This document shows, piece by piece, positions 23,897 to 40,800 of a stretch of 64,000 bases of DNA. The stretch covers positions 868,001 through 932,000 of the forward strand of contig NZ_VUKA01000001.1 of the NCBI RefSeq assembly GCF_008386565.1, read 5' to 3'. The notes under the pieces are model-generated. The model saw nothing but the letters and a program-made list of their open reading frames with translations, searched no databases and was not told where the DNA came from. Made by a program: the position numbers and the translations under genes. This DNA comes from Teichococcus oryzae (GTDB lineage: Bacteria; Pseudomonadota; Alphaproteobacteria; Acetobacterales; Acetobacteraceae). Within the stretch, counting starts at the first letter, position 1. Each line of letters opens with the position of its first letter.

Positions 23897-26524
23897 CTAG
23901 CGGGAGCGCAACACCACGACCGGATAGGGGCCGCCAAGGGAAAGACGTGCCGCCGCCGGCAGTTCCGCTCCGGTCAGGACGCAGCGCCAGGCACGGCCGG
24001 ACCATTCCCCGGGCAAGGCGAGATCGACCGTCCGGGAACAGGCGAGGCCTTTCGCGGCATCATCGGGAAGGGGGGAGGTCCGCAGCGGGACCAGCACCAG
24101 AAGCGCATCCTGCCCGTGCTGGCGAAGAAAGGCGAAATGCCCATCCGGCGCCGGAAGCGGCTGGTAATGGCCTGCGGCGAACAGGGCGGGGGCGGCGTTG
24201 CGCTCGGCCAGCAGCCGGTGGATCACCGCCTGCTTGACCGCACCCGTTTGCCAGCCGCGCAGCAGCGCATCGGGCGCTGCGGCGGCTTCCAGGGCCTGGC
24301 GGCGGGCCTCGTAATCCACCGGGCGGCGGTTGTCGGGGTCAACCAGGGATTCATCCCAGAACTCGGTGCCCTGATACAGGTCCGGCACGCCGGGCAGAGT
24401 GTAGCGCAGCACGGTCTGGGACAGGCTCTTGGCCGCGCCGCCCAGCGCCATCCGGGCGGCCAGACGCTCCAGCCCCCGCGCCAACTCCGGGAAGCGCGCC
24501 CCATCCACCGCGCTGCGCAGGAAGTCCTGGCTGGCCTGCTCATAAGGCTCGTCAGGCATCGCCCAGCCGGAGCGGCGTTTGGCTTCCCGCATCGCCTTCT
24601 GCTGCCATCCGGACAAGCGATCCAGCCAGGCATCCACCCCCGTGCGGTCCTCCACGGACAGGCCGAGCGGCCAGGAGGCCAGGATCATCTGCAGGAACAT
24701 GGCGGCGTCGCCCGGCTCCGGCGCCGGGCCGGCGGGCAGGTCCCGCACCAGGGCACGGCTTTGGTTCAGGAAGCCGCGCAGCGCATCGGCCCATTCATCC
24801 GGCATCTCGGACAGGAAGGCGAGCCGCATCCGCAGGTCCTCGCCCCGCTTGTGGTCATGCGTGGCGGTGGCGAGCATGGCGGCCGGCGTCGCTTCCGCGC
24901 GCGCGGTGGCCGCCTGGTGGAAGTCCTCGGGCGACAGGCTGAACTGGCCCGGGTTGGAGCCGACCTCGTTACGGGACAGCAGCCGGCCATAACGGTAGAA
25001 GGCCGTGTCCTCCACCGACTTGGCGGCGGTGGGAGAGGACAACTGCTGGAAACGCTGCCGCGCCGTCAGCAGGGCATGGCGCGCATCGCCACGCGGCAGG
25101 TCGCGCGGGGAGATCTCGGCCAGCCACAACAACACCTGGGACAGCAGCATGTGGTCCGTGGGGGCCAGCATCGCCCGTGCCGCCTCGGCCGCCTGCCGCA
25201 GCACCGCGACATCCTGCGCGTCCGGCGCGCCGACGCGCACATAGACGCGATAGACCGGGAAGTTCAGCAGCAGCGCCCGCAGCACGCGGCGGATGGCATT
25301 GAAGGAAAAGTCGCGGGAGCGGATATGGCCGCGCGCCAGGTGCTGCAGGGCGCGGGCGCAATTGTCCAGCTCCGCCGCCAGGCTCTCGCGCAGGATCTGC
25401 CCGCGCGCCGCGATCTCCTCCGCGTGGAAGTCGAGGGCGCTGCCACTGACCTCGCGCCACAGCGCGGAAAAGGGCGCTTCCCCGGCCGGGTCGTGCAGCA
25501 GGGCGCCGACCTGGTCCATGAAGTCGTAGCCGGTGGTGCCATCGGTTTGCCAGCGGGCCGGCAGCGGCTCGCCGGGGGCCAGGATCTTCTCCACCAGGAT
25601 ATAGGGCTCGCCCGGCGGCGCCCCGGCCGGGCGCCGGGTGCCGGCGGCAGCCATGCGCCGGCGCAGCTTGCGGCAATAGGCGCCAGGATCGGCCAGCCCG
25701 TCCACATGGTCGATGCGCACGCCGTCGATCAGGCCTTCCGCGTAGAGCCGCAGGATCAGCTCATGCGTGGCGTCGAACACCTCCGGCTCCTCGGCGCGCA
25801 GCCCGGCCAGGCCAGTGACGTCGAAGAAGCGGCGCCAGTTGATCTCGTCGGTCGCAGTGCGCCACCAGGCGAGGCGGTAATGTTGCCGCTCCAGCAGGGC
25901 GTGCAGCCGGGCGAGGCCGTTCAGCGAGGCCGGGTCATAGGCCTTCAGCCCGTCGCGGTCATCGAGGATGCCCGCCGCATCGCGCGGCGCGATCGGGAAG
26001 CGGTTGTCGAAATAGGCAACGGACAGGCCGGTCGGGCCCTCGGCGACCAGCGACAGCTCGCCATCCGCCAGGGCCTCGCCATAGGGCTTGCCCAGGAACG
26101 GAGCCAGCATCTTGCCGGCCAGCGTCGGGTCCTTGTTGTCCCAGTCGATGTCGAAGAAGCGGGCGAAGCGGCTGTCGCGGCCATGCGCCAGCACGTCCTG
26201 CCACCAGGCATTGTGCGGCCCATCCACCCCCATGTGGTTGGGCACGATGTCGAGCAGCAGCCCCATGTCCTCAGCGCGCAGCGCGGCGACCAGCCGCCGC
26301 AGCGCCGCCTCGCCGCCCAGGGCGGGGTTGATCGCGTCATGCGCGGTGATGTCATAGCCATGCATCGAGCCGGGCGCCGCAGGCAGCAACGGCGAGGCGT
26401 AGAGGTGGCTGATCCCCAGCCGTGCCAGATAGGGCACGATGGCCACCGCATCATCCAGCGTGAACCCCGCATGGAACTGGATGCGATAGGTGGAGCGCGG
26501 CGTCGTGGTGGCGGGCGGCGTCAT
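23897..26524 (-). CDS. treY: Malto-oligosyltrehalose synthase TreY
   Basis: Intramolecular transglucosylase that turns the reducing end of a malto-oligosaccharide into a trehalose unit (GH13). It has 875 residues, a normal length. The N-terminal signature is STYRIQFHAGFTLDDA, followed by LYASPLLPAAPGSMHGYD and LLLDIVPNHMG. The nucleophile Asp is in DGVRIDHVDGLADP (~275) and the acid Glu in ILVEKILAPGE (~311). TATHDHKRGED (~556) and the late LYQGTEFWDESLVDPDNRR are typical of TreY. It is the last gene of the seven-gene glucan operon; its ATG overlaps the malQ stop by four bases. Works with TreZ upstream in the same operon. Confidence 0.97.
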   Translation of the reverse strand: MTPPATTTPRSTYRIQFHAGFTLDDAVAIVPYLARLGISHLYASPLLPAAPGSMHGYDITAHDAINPALGGEAALRRLVAALRAEDMGLLLDIVPNHMGVDGPHNAWWQDVLAHGRDSRFARFFDIDWDNKDPTLAGKMLAPFLGKPYGEALADGELSLVAEGPTGLSVAYFDNRFPIAPRDAAGILDDRDGLKAYDPASLNGLARLHALLERQHYRLAWWRTATDEINWRRFFDVTGLAGLRAEEPEVFDATHELILRLYAEGLIDGVRIDHVDGLADPGAYCRKLRRRMAAAGTRRPAGAPPGEPYILVEKILAPGEPLPARWQTDGTTGYDFMDQVGALLHDPAGEAPFSALWREVSGSALDFHAEEIAARGQILRESLAAELDNCARALQHLARGHIRSRDFSFNAIRRVLRALLLNFPVYRVYVRVGAPDAQDVAVLRQAAEAARAMLAPTDHMLLSQVLLWLAEISPRDLPRGDARHALLTARQRFQQLSSPTAAKSVEDTAFYRYGRLLSRNEVGSNPGQFSLSPEDFHQAATARAEATPAAMLATATHDHKRGEDLRMRLAFLSEMPDEWADALRGFLNQSRALVRDLPAGPAPEPGDAAMFLQMILASWPLGLSVEDRTGVDAWLDRLSGWQQKAMREAKRRSGWAMPDEPYEQASQDFLRSAVDGARFPELARGLERLAARMALGGAAKSLSQTVLRYTLPGVPDLYQGTEFWDESLVDPDNRRPVDYEARRQALEAAAAPDALLRGWQTGAVKQAVIHRLLAERNAAPALFAAGHYQPLPAPDGHFAFLRQHGQDALLVLVPLRTSPLPDDAAKGLACSRTVDLALPGEWSGRAWRCVLTGAELPAAARLSLGGPYPVVVLRSR

Positions 26525-28569
26525 GGTGCTCTCCGCGCCCGCGCCAAGCCGCGCAGGCGCTGTTCGATGGCAGGGTCCGCGAACAGGCGCTCGACCGGCG
26601 GACCGAGCCGCCGACGCCAGTTCGGGTGCTCATCAACGGTGCCGGGGAGGTTGGGTTGCTCCACCGCCGCAACGGCATCCTCCAGGGGCAGCAAGGCGAG
26701 GTCGCATTGCGCGCGGCCGATGAAGGCGGCGGCGGCGTCGGCGACCGGGGCGGTATCCTCCAGCGGCGGGGCGGCGCCACGCGCCACCCCCGCCTGGCGG
26801 AAGGCGGCCCACAGCTTGCCCCGCTCCACCAGGCGGGTCTGCGCCTGGTCCTTGGGCCCGCCGCCGAGCTTTTCCCGCCATGCCAGATCGGCGCCGGACC
26901 ACCAGCCGGCCACCGTGGGCAGGTCATGGGTGGAGGTCATGGCCACCGCCTCCCGCGACCAGCGGGCGGGCGCCTTGAAGCCGCGCGAGGTTTGCTCGAA
27001 CCACATCACCCGCATGCCGGCGAGGCCGGTTTCCTGCAGGCGCGGGCGGAAGCCTTCCGGCACCGTGCCGAGATCCTCCCCGATGGCGATGGCCTTGTGG
27101 AGATGGGATTCCAGCGCCACCAGCCGCAGCAGGTCATCCATTGGATAGCGCAGGTAGCAGCCATCGGCGGGGGAGGCGCCTTCCGGCACGAGCCAGAGCC
27201 GCCGCAGCCCCAGAACATGGTCCAGCCGGACGCCGCCGGCATTGCGGAAGGCGGCGCCCAGCATCTCGCGGAAGGCGGCGAAGCCATTGGCGACCAGGCC
27301 GTGCGGCGAATAGGTGGTGATGCCCCAGCCCTGGCCGCGCGTGTTGAAGATGTCGGGCGGCGCGCCGATCTCGACGCCCGACAGGAACTCGGTCTGCCGC
27401 GCCCAGGCATCGCTGCCGCCGCCATCCACGCCGATGGCGAGGTCGGCGATCAGGCCGATGCGCCCCCCCTTGTCGCGCATGGCCGACTGGGCGGTGGCGA
27501 GGCCGCGATCGGCCAGGAATTGCAGGAAGACGTGGAAGCCGATCTCCTCCGCCTGCGCCTCGGCGAAACGGGCGACCTCGGCGCTGTCCGGGTCGCGCAG
27601 CGCGACGGGCCAGTCGCGCCAATGCCAGCGGGACTTGTCCTCGGCCAGCTGCGCGGCGTGCAGGGCCTCGAACCGCGCATGGTTCTCCAGCGAGCTGCCG
27701 CCCAGCGTGCGGAAAGCATCCAGCGCGTCGCGCAGCGCCTCTTGCGGCGCCTGCAGGTGCGCGGCGTAAAGCTGCCGGGCGCGGATGATGCGGGCGCGCG
27801 CCACATCCGGCCATTCCACGAGGTCCAGCGCCTCCAGCCGCGCCCATTCCGCCGCCAGCTCCGGCACGAAGGGAGGGGCGTTGGGCATCAGGCTTTCGCC
27901 TTCGGCATGGCGCACGTCGAGCCACAGGCGGCTGGAAGGGGCGTAAGGGCTGAAGCGCGACGGATCGGCGGTGAACTGGGCATGGACCGGGCTGATCGCC
28001 ACCGCGTCCGCGCCCTGCGCCGCGGCGCCGGCGGCGAAGTCCCGCAGCGCCAGGTAATCGCCCACGCCGCCATCCCCGGCGCGCCTGAGGGAATAAAGCT
28101 GCACCGCCAGGCCCCAGGCCTTGTCGCCGCCACAGGCCTCGCTGATCCGGTGGCCATGCGGCGGCGCGACCGCCAGGGTCAATGCCCGCTCGCCGCATTC
28201 CAGCTTGTAGTAGCCGGGCAGGGCAGGCGCGGTGATGCGGGCGCCGCCGGCCGCCGGGACAGCCTCGCCTTCCACGGACACCCCTTCGGCGTCGGTGAGG
28301 CGGTAGCGGCCGGGGCGGGCACCGGGAAGGCGCAGCGCCTCGCCTGGAAAGGTTGTCAGCAGCGGGGGCGGAGCCGCCTGCTGCGCCTCGCGCAGGCGGC
28401 CCAGGCTGTCCCGCGCTTCCTTGCCGGTGGCCGCCGGGTAGCCGAGCGCGCCGAGCACCACGCGCATGGTTTCGGGCGAGACGGCCTGCTGCCTGCCATG
28501 CGCATCCTCCCACTCGGCCATCAGCCCGACCGCGCGGGCCAGACGGCGCAGCTCGCCCGTGTCGCTCAT
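26521..28569 (-). CDS. malQ: 4-alpha-glucanotransferase MalQ (amylomaltase, GH77)
   Basis: Moves malto-oligosaccharide segments between glucans, releasing glucose and lengthening chains. The 682-residue product has an N-terminal extension of ~150 residues like many proteobacterial MalQ proteins, then the GH77 barrel. The nucleophile Asp is in GVRLDHVLGLRRLW (~451), the acid Glu in IAIGEDLGTVPEGF (~496) and the third Asp in TSTHDLPTVAGWW (~546). Overlaps treZ upstream and treY downstream by four bases each. In the operon it would recycle short chains made by GlgX and TreZ into lengths usable by TreY and GlgB. Confidence 0.95.
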   Translation of the reverse strand: MSDTGELRRLARAVGLMAEWEDAHGRQQAVSPETMRVVLGALGYPAATGKEARDSLGRLREAQQAAPPPLLTTFPGEALRLPGARPGRYRLTDAEGVSVEGEAVPAAGGARITAPALPGYYKLECGERALTLAVAPPHGHRISEACGGDKAWGLAVQLYSLRRAGDGGVGDYLALRDFAAGAAAQGADAVAISPVHAQFTADPSRFSPYAPSSRLWLDVRHAEGESLMPNAPPFVPELAAEWARLEALDLVEWPDVARARIIRARQLYAAHLQAPQEALRDALDAFRTLGGSSLENHARFEALHAAQLAEDKSRWHWRDWPVALRDPDSAEVARFAEAQAEEIGFHVFLQFLADRGLATAQSAMRDKGGRIGLIADLAIGVDGGGSDAWARQTEFLSGVEIGAPPDIFNTRGQGWGITTYSPHGLVANGFAAFREMLGAAFRNAGGVRLDHVLGLRRLWLVPEGASPADGCYLRYPMDDLLRLVALESHLHKAIAIGEDLGTVPEGFRPRLQETGLAGMRVMWFEQTSRGFKAPARWSREAVAMTSTHDLPTVAGWWSGADLAWREKLGGGPKDQAQTRLVERGKLWAAFRQAGVARGAAPPLEDTAPVADAAAAFIGRAQCDLALLPLEDAVAAVEQPNLPGTVDEHPNWRRRLGPPVERLFADPAIEQRLRGLARARRAP

Positions 28570-30322
28570 GCCGCGGCCTTCAGCCAGGCGATGGCGCTGT
28601 AGGGGGGCAGGGTCCCTTCATTGACGCTGGCCGCCACGTCTTCCCGCGATTCCGCCAGCACATGGCCTTCGGCGCCGGCGCAGGGCACCGCATCCGGGCC
28701 GAACTGCGCCGCGATGGTGAGCACCGATCCGTCACCAAGGCGCCATACGGCGCGGAGGCCGCGCTCGCCCAGCTTCCCGGCGCCCAGGGATTGCGCGCCG
28801 GCCAGATGCGGGCCGAGCCGCATGTTGCGGGCCCGGAGCAGCGTCGAAACGAAGCTTTCCATGTGCAGCGAGGCCTCGGACTGGTGTTCCTCCGGGTCGG
28901 GCTTGCTGGCCTCGAAGGTGGCGGGGTCGTTGGGGTCGGGGATCTTCTTCTGCTTTTCTGGGTCGTTGAAGGCGGGGAAGCGGGCGAACTCCTTGCGCCG
29001 TCCCTCCCGCACCGCCTTGGCAAGATCCGCCGAAGGAAATCCCGTGAAGAACAGGAACGGCTTCCGCAAGGCGTATTCGTCGCCCATGAACAGCATCGGC
29101 ACGGGCGGTGACAGCAGCAGCAGCAGCATCGCCGCACGGGTCCCGTCGGCCGGGGCGAGGGAATAGATCCGCTCGCCCAGCGCCCGGTTGCCGACCTGAT
29201 CATGTGTTTGCAGCGAGTTCACAAAGGCCGAGGGCGGCAGATGGCCGCTCGGCTTGCCCCGTGCATGGCCGAGATTCTGCGAGGTCTCGCCCTGATAGAC
29301 GAAGCCCGACTGCATCGCGCGCGCCAGATGCCCGGCGGGATCGTCGGCATAGTCGGCGTAATAGGCGTCGTGCTCGCCGGTCAGCAGAACGTGCAGGCAG
29401 TGGTGAACATCGTCATTCCATTGCGCATCGAAATCCTTCTCCAGCCGTGCGGCGTCGTTGGTTTCGTTCTCCAGCACCAGGTAGACATTGCGGCCTTCCG
29501 TGGCTTCGCGGATGCGGGCGGAAAGCTCCTGCAGGAAAGTGTCGTCGGCGATGGCGTGGACCGCGTCGAAGCGCAGCCCGTCGATGCGGTATTCCGTGAG
29601 CCAGAACAGCGCGTTCTCGATAAAGAAATCGCGCACCGGTTTTTCGCGGAAGTCGATGGCATCGCCCCAGGGGGTATGGATGTCCTTGCGGAAGAAATCC
29701 GGCGCGATGCTGTGCCAGTAATTTCCGGCCGGGCCGAAATGGTTGTACACCACGTCCAGCATCACGGCGATGCCATGGCCATGCGCCGCGTCCACCAGGG
29801 CCTTGAGGTCCTCCGGCGTGCCATAGGTCTCGTCGGGCGCGTAGGGCAGGACGCCGTCATAGCCCCAATTGGCGGTGCCGGCGAAATCCGCCACCGGCAT
29901 GATCTCGATGGTGTTGACGCCCAGCGTCGCCAGGCGCTGCAATTCCCTCATGATGCCGCGGAAGCCGCCCATGGCGCCGGCGTGCAATTCATACACCACC
30001 GCGCGCGGCCAGGGCGGCGCGGCGTAGTCCGTGTTCTTCCAGGCGAAGGCATGGTCCACCACCACGCTCCAGCCATCCACATCGCCATCCTGCGCGTGGG
30101 AAGCCGGGTCGGGCACCGTGGGCCCGTTGCCGAGGGCGTAGCGGTAGCGCGTGCCCGGCGGCGCCTCCACCTCCGCCGACCACCAGCCATCCGGCTCCTG
30201 CCGCATCGGCTGGTCGGGTGCGTCGCGCCGTTGCAGCGTGACGCCGGGCTGGCCGGGAGCCCAAAGGCGGAAGCGCGTGCGGCCATCCTGCCCGGGAAGG
30301 GCGCCAAAGCTGTAGCGGTGGC

Positions 30323-30326
<4 letters not shown>
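28566..30326 (-). CDS. treZ: Malto-oligosyltrehalose trehalohydrolase TreZ
   Basis: Releases free trehalose from maltooligosyl-trehalose produced by TreY. It has 586 residues. An N-terminal carbohydrate-binding CBM48 segment (FRLWAPGQPGVTLQ) is followed by the GH13 barrel. Key residues lie in VMLDVVYNHFGPAGNYW, YRIDGLRFDAVHAI (nucleophile, ~250), LVLENETND (acid/base, ~285) and SLQTHDQVGNRALG (~374). The ENETN block is characteristic of TreZ. Overlaps glgX upstream and malQ downstream by four bases each, so expression is coupled. Confidence 0.96.
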
Positions 30327-32440
<2,114 letters not shown>

Positions 32441-32441
32441 C

Positions 32442-34587
32442 TCAGCCCTCCGCCGGCACCAGAACCAGTGTGGACAGTCCCGGCAACTCCAGCCCCACCG
32501 AGGCATCGAAGCCATGCGCCGGCTCGGCCACGGCATGGACCATGCCGCCATTGCCGTTGTTGCTGCCGCCATAGATGCCGGCGTCAGAATTGAACACCTC
32601 GCGCCACGCGCCGCCCGATGGCAGGCCGATGCGGTAGCCCTGGCGCGTCACCGGCGTCATGTTGGACACCACCAGGGCAGGCGGCGTGCCTTCGGGGCCG
32701 AAGCGCAGAAAGGCGAAGACGCTGTTGGCGTTGTCATCCAGCACCACCCAGCGGAACCCTGCCGGGTCGCAGTCCAGCGCGTGCAGCGCGGGCATCTCGC
32801 GGTACAGGCGGTTGAGGTCCCGCAGCATGCGCTGCAGCCCGGCATGCGGCGCCTGGTCGAGAAGGTGCCAGTCGAGCGAACGGTCATGGTTCCATTCGCG
32901 CCACTGCGCGAACTCGCCGCCCATGAAGAGCAGCTTCTTCCCGGGATGCGTCCACATGAAGGAAAGATAGGCGCGAAGATTGGCGAATTTCTGCCAGTCG
33001 TCGCCGGGCATCTTGCCGATCAACGATCCCTTGCCGTGCACCACCTCGTCATGGGACAGCGGCAGCATGAACTTCTCGGTGAAGGCATAGACCATGCCGA
33101 AGGTCATGCCGCCATGCTGGTATTGCCGGTAGATCGGGTCCCGCTCCATGTAGTGGAGCGTGTCGTGCATCCAGCCCATGTTCCATTTGAAGTCGAAGCC
33201 CAGCCCGCCTTCATCGGCCTTGCGGGTGACGCCGGGGAAGGCGGTGGATTCCTCGGCGATCAGCAGCTTGCCGGGGCAGCGCTCGGCGATGACGCGGGAC
33301 AGTTCCTGGAGAAAGGAGATCGATTCCAGGTTTTCCCGTCCGCCATGGATGTTCGGGATCCATTGATCATGCGGCCGGCTGTAGTCGCGGTACAGCATCG
33401 AGGCCACGGCATCCACGCGCAGCGCATCCGCTCCATAGGTTTCCAGCCAATGGACCGCGCTGCCCATCAGGAAGTTGCGCACCTCCCGCCGGCCGAGGTT
33501 GAAGATCAGCGTGTTCCAGTCGTGGTGGAAACCCTCGCGGGGGTCCGCATGCTCGTACAGCGCGGTGCCGTCGAAGCGCGCGAGCCCGTGGGTGTCGGTC
33601 GGAAAATGCGCCGGCACCCAGTCCAGGATCACCCCCAGCCCGGCCTCGTGGCAGCGTGCCACAAGGCGCTGGAAGTGCTCGGGCGGGCCGAAGGGAGCAT
33701 GGGGCGCGAACTGGCCGAGGGGCTGGTAGCCCCAGGAACCGCCAAAGGGATGCGCCATGACCGGCAGGAACTCGACATGGGTGAAGCCCATGCCGGTGAC
33801 GTAGGGGATCAGCTTGTCCCCCAGCTCCTCCCAGCTCAGCGTGCTGTTGTCCGGGCCGCGCATCCAGGAGCCGGCATGCACCTCGTACACGGAGAAGGGC
33901 TGGTTCTCCATGCCCGGCGGCCGGGCACGCGGCTTTGGCGGCCTGATGGCGGCGGTGTCCACCACGATGGAACCGGTGGCGGGCGGGACCTCGGCCTGCC
34001 AGGCGCAGGGATCGGCCTTCAGCGGCAAAAGGCTGCCATTCGGGTCCAGCAACTCGAATTTGTAGATCGCGCCCGGGCCGAGGCGGGGGATGAAGATCTC
34101 CCACACCCCCGCCTCGTGCCGCAGCCGCATGGGGTTGCGCCGGCCATCCCAGCCATTGAAGTCGCCCACCACGGAAACGCGCCGCGCATTCGGCGCCCAA
34201 AGGGCGAAGCGCACGCCCCGCACGCCTTCCACGACGCAGGGATGCGCGCCCAGGCAGCGGCCGATATCCTGATGCGTGCCTTCCCCCAGCAGATGCAGGT
34301 CCAGTTCGCCGAGCAGCGGAGGGAAGGCATACACATCCTCCACCTCCTGCGTGGTCCCGCCCCAGTCGATGCGCAGCAGGTAAGGCGTCTCGGCCAGGGG
34401 GCCCTCGAACAGGCCGGCCGGATGCGCCTGTGAAAGCGGTGCGGCGCCTTTTCGGGTCACGACCTCCACGCCACGGGCGCCGGGCAGCAGCACCCGCACG
34501 CGGCCATCGCGGGGGCCCAGCACCGCGAAGGGATCACCGTGGCGGCCTTCCACCAACGCGGCAACGGCATCGGGGTGCAGCGAGGTG

Positions 34588-34595
<8 letters not shown>
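32442..34595 (-). CDS. glgB: 1,4-alpha-glucan branching enzyme GlgB
   Basis: Introduces alpha-1,6 branches; with GlgE it builds branched alpha-glucan. It has 717 residues with two N-terminal beta-sandwich modules (first ~[20 protein letters not shown], second CBM48 ~[20 protein letters not shown]). The GH13 barrel has [32 protein letters not shown] (nucleophile, ~393), [14 protein letters not shown] (~445) and [15 protein letters not shown] (~515). The ATG lies inside the end of the treS-mak gene (8-base overlap), and glgX follows after one base. Confidence 0.97.
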
Positions 34596-37872
<3,277 letters not shown>

Positions 37873-37882
37873 GGATCGGGCC

Positions 37883-40800
37883 TCAGGCGGCGGCGCGGAT
37901 GCGCCAGATGGCGAAGGGGTTCTGGTGCGGGTCGAGGCGGATGTGGCGGTGCGTGCCGCCCCAGTGCTCCTCTCCTCCGGCGATCAGGTTCTCGGCAGCC
38001 AGGGTGGCGCCGGGCGGCAGGCCCATGGCGTGCTGCGGCAGCTCGAAATGCGTCTCCAGCGCCTGGTGCGGGTCCATGGACACCGCCACCAGCACGGCGT
38101 TCGACCCGTCCGGCGTCTGCTTCACATAGGTGAGGATGCCGTCATGGTTCGAGGCGAGGAACGTGACCCCGAGATGGGTCTGCAAGGCCGGGTTCTCCCG
38201 CCGGATGCGGTTCAGCAGAGTGATCTCGGCGGTGATGTTGCCGGGACGATCATAGTCCCACGCCTTGATCTCGTATTTCTCGCTGTCGATGTATTCCTCC
38301 TTGCCGGGGGCAAGGGGCCGCGCCTCGCACAGCTCGAACCCGTTATAGACGCCCCAGAGGCCCGACAGCGTCGCCGCCAGCGCGGCGCGGATCAGGTGGC
38401 CGGGGCGGCCGGAGTTCTGCAGGAAGACCGGGTTGATGTCCGGCGTGTTGACAAAGAAATGCGGGCGGAAGAAGTCGCGAACCGGAACGCGGTTCAGTTC
38501 TTCCAGATATTCGCGCATCTCCCAGGCCGAGTTGCGCCAGGTGAAGTAGGTGTAGCTCTGCGAATAGCCGACCTTGGCCAGACGGTACATCACCTTGGGC
38601 CGCGTGAAGGCCTCGGACAGGAAGACCACCTCGGGATCGCGCGCCCGGACCTCGGCGATCATCCATTCCCAGAACGGCAGCGGCTTGGTGTGCGGGTTGT
38701 CCACGCGGAACAGCTTGACGCCTTCCCGGACCCAGAACAGCACCACGTCGCGCAACGCGATCCACAGCGCGGGCTTCGCGCCCTCCGTGTAGAAATCCAC
38801 ATTGACGATGTCCTGGTATTTCTTGGGCGGGTTCTCGGCGTATTTGATGCTGCCATCAGGGCGCCAGTCGAACCAGTCCTTGTGCTGGGTCAGCCAGGGA
38901 TGGTCGGGCGAGCACTGGATGGCGAAGTCCAGCGCCAGCTCCAGATCATGCTCGGCGGCCGCGCGCACCAAGCGGCGGAAATCGTCCAGCGTTCCAAGCT
39001 CGGGGTGCAGCGCGTCATGGCCGCCTTCCTCCGAGCCGATGGCATAGGGGCTGCCCACATCCTCCGGGCCCGGCGTCAGGGTGTTGTTGCGGCCCTTGCG
39101 GTTCTTCCGGCCGATCGGGTGGATGGGCGGGAAATACAGCACGTCGAAGCCCATGTCGCGCACGCGGGGTAGGGCGCGGATCACGTCGTCGAAGGTGCCG
39201 TGCCGGTTCGGGTCGCCGCTCTGCGAACGCGGGAAGATCTCGTACCAGGAAGCGAAGCCGGCCGCGCGGCGCTCCACATCCAGCTTGAACGGATCGGAGC
39301 GGGTCCTGAAGGGGCGGGGATCGGCCTCCGTCATCAATGCGCGCGTCTCGTCGGCGGTGAACAGCGCGACCGCGCCGGCATCGTCCGCCGCCTTGATCTC
39401 CCCGATGGTCATGCGCAGCCGTTCGGCGGCTTCCCCGGACAGGTTCCCGAGGGACGCTTCCATCAGGTTGGTGCCCTCGATCCGCTCCAGCGCGATCTCC
39501 ACGCCGGCATCGAACTTCTTCCGGATCTCGTCGCGGAACGCCTCGAAATGATCGACCCAGGCCTCGATGCAATACAGATGGCGTCCGATCCGCTCCGGCA
39601 CGAAGCTCGCGGCGTAAACATCGTTCACCGTGAAGCGCATCGGCGTTTCGCGCCAGGCGGGCTCGTCGGCCGGGCGCCAGAGCAGCCGCACCGCGATCTT
39701 GCCATGCCCTTCCGTGAACACGTCCGCCGTGACATCGACGGGCTGCCCGACCGCGCGCTTCACCGGGAAGCGGCCGCCATCCACGGCGGGGCTGACCGCC
39801 TCGATGGCGATGCGTGGCATTTCCGTGGCGGCCAGCGCCGCGCGCGCGCCGCTGCGCACCGGCAGACGCACGGGCGTCACGTCGTGAATGGGCATGCTTC
39901 GCACCTCTCCGGCGGCCAGGGTCAAGGCCCCTTTGTGGTCCAGTGTGCCAGGCGGCAGGCTGCCGGGCCGGGGCAGGGCGCCAAGAAGCGTCGCGGCCGA
40001 GATGGTGGCCGTCCGGTTCAGGGCGGGATTGGCCAGCACCAGGGTCCGGTTCCCTATCGCGCCGCCGGGTTGCAGCAGCAGCGCGACCGGGGCGCCCGGT
40101 GCCGAAACCAGCCTCGGGATGGCGGCGGAGGCCTGCCGCCGGGCCGCATTGGCTTCGCGGATGGCGTCGGTGAGGTCGGCGCGCGGCGCGTGGCGGAGGG
40201 CCGCGAAGCTTTCCGCCTCGTCGCTGCCGTCGCCCATCCGGTGCAGCGCGCCATACTCGAAGCCCATCGGCAGCATCCAGGCGGCGCCGCTCAGGGCCGC
40301 GAAGCGCAACGCCCGGCGCGCCGCCGCCGCCCTGTGCGCGCGGTAGGCGCCATGCGCCGGCAGGCGGGTGGCGAAGGGTGCCTCCGGAGCGAGAAGGGAA
40401 GGGGCCACGCCGGCGAGGCGCTGCATCTCCTCCCCGAACCAGGCCGCGTGGAAATCCCACCATGGCAGGGATGGCGCGGCGAGGTCGAAGCCACAGCCCG
40501 CCAGGGCGGCGGCCTCGTCCGGCGAGGCGCCGGGCGTCCAGGCCAGGAAGCGCATCCCGGGATTGCCGGCGCGCACGGCGCCGATCAGTTCGCGCCAGAA
40601 GTCGGGCCCGTTCCGCTGGGGCGCGATGCAACGCAGCCCGGTGACGCCAGCTGCCGCCCATTCCCCGATGCGCCGCCGCCAGAACTCCATCAGCCCGGGC
40701 GGCGCCGGAAGCGTGAGCTGCGCCGCATCGGCCGTCCCGGCCGGCAGGCGCGGATCGGGCGGCGCATCCGGCGGCAGGATGGAACTGGCCCAGTCCCGGG

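Noticed and set aside
24116-27148. A ~1,000-codon plus-strand frame opposite treY and malQ
   Set aside because: Same reason: antisense to complete GH13/GH77 genes, with low-complexity composition.
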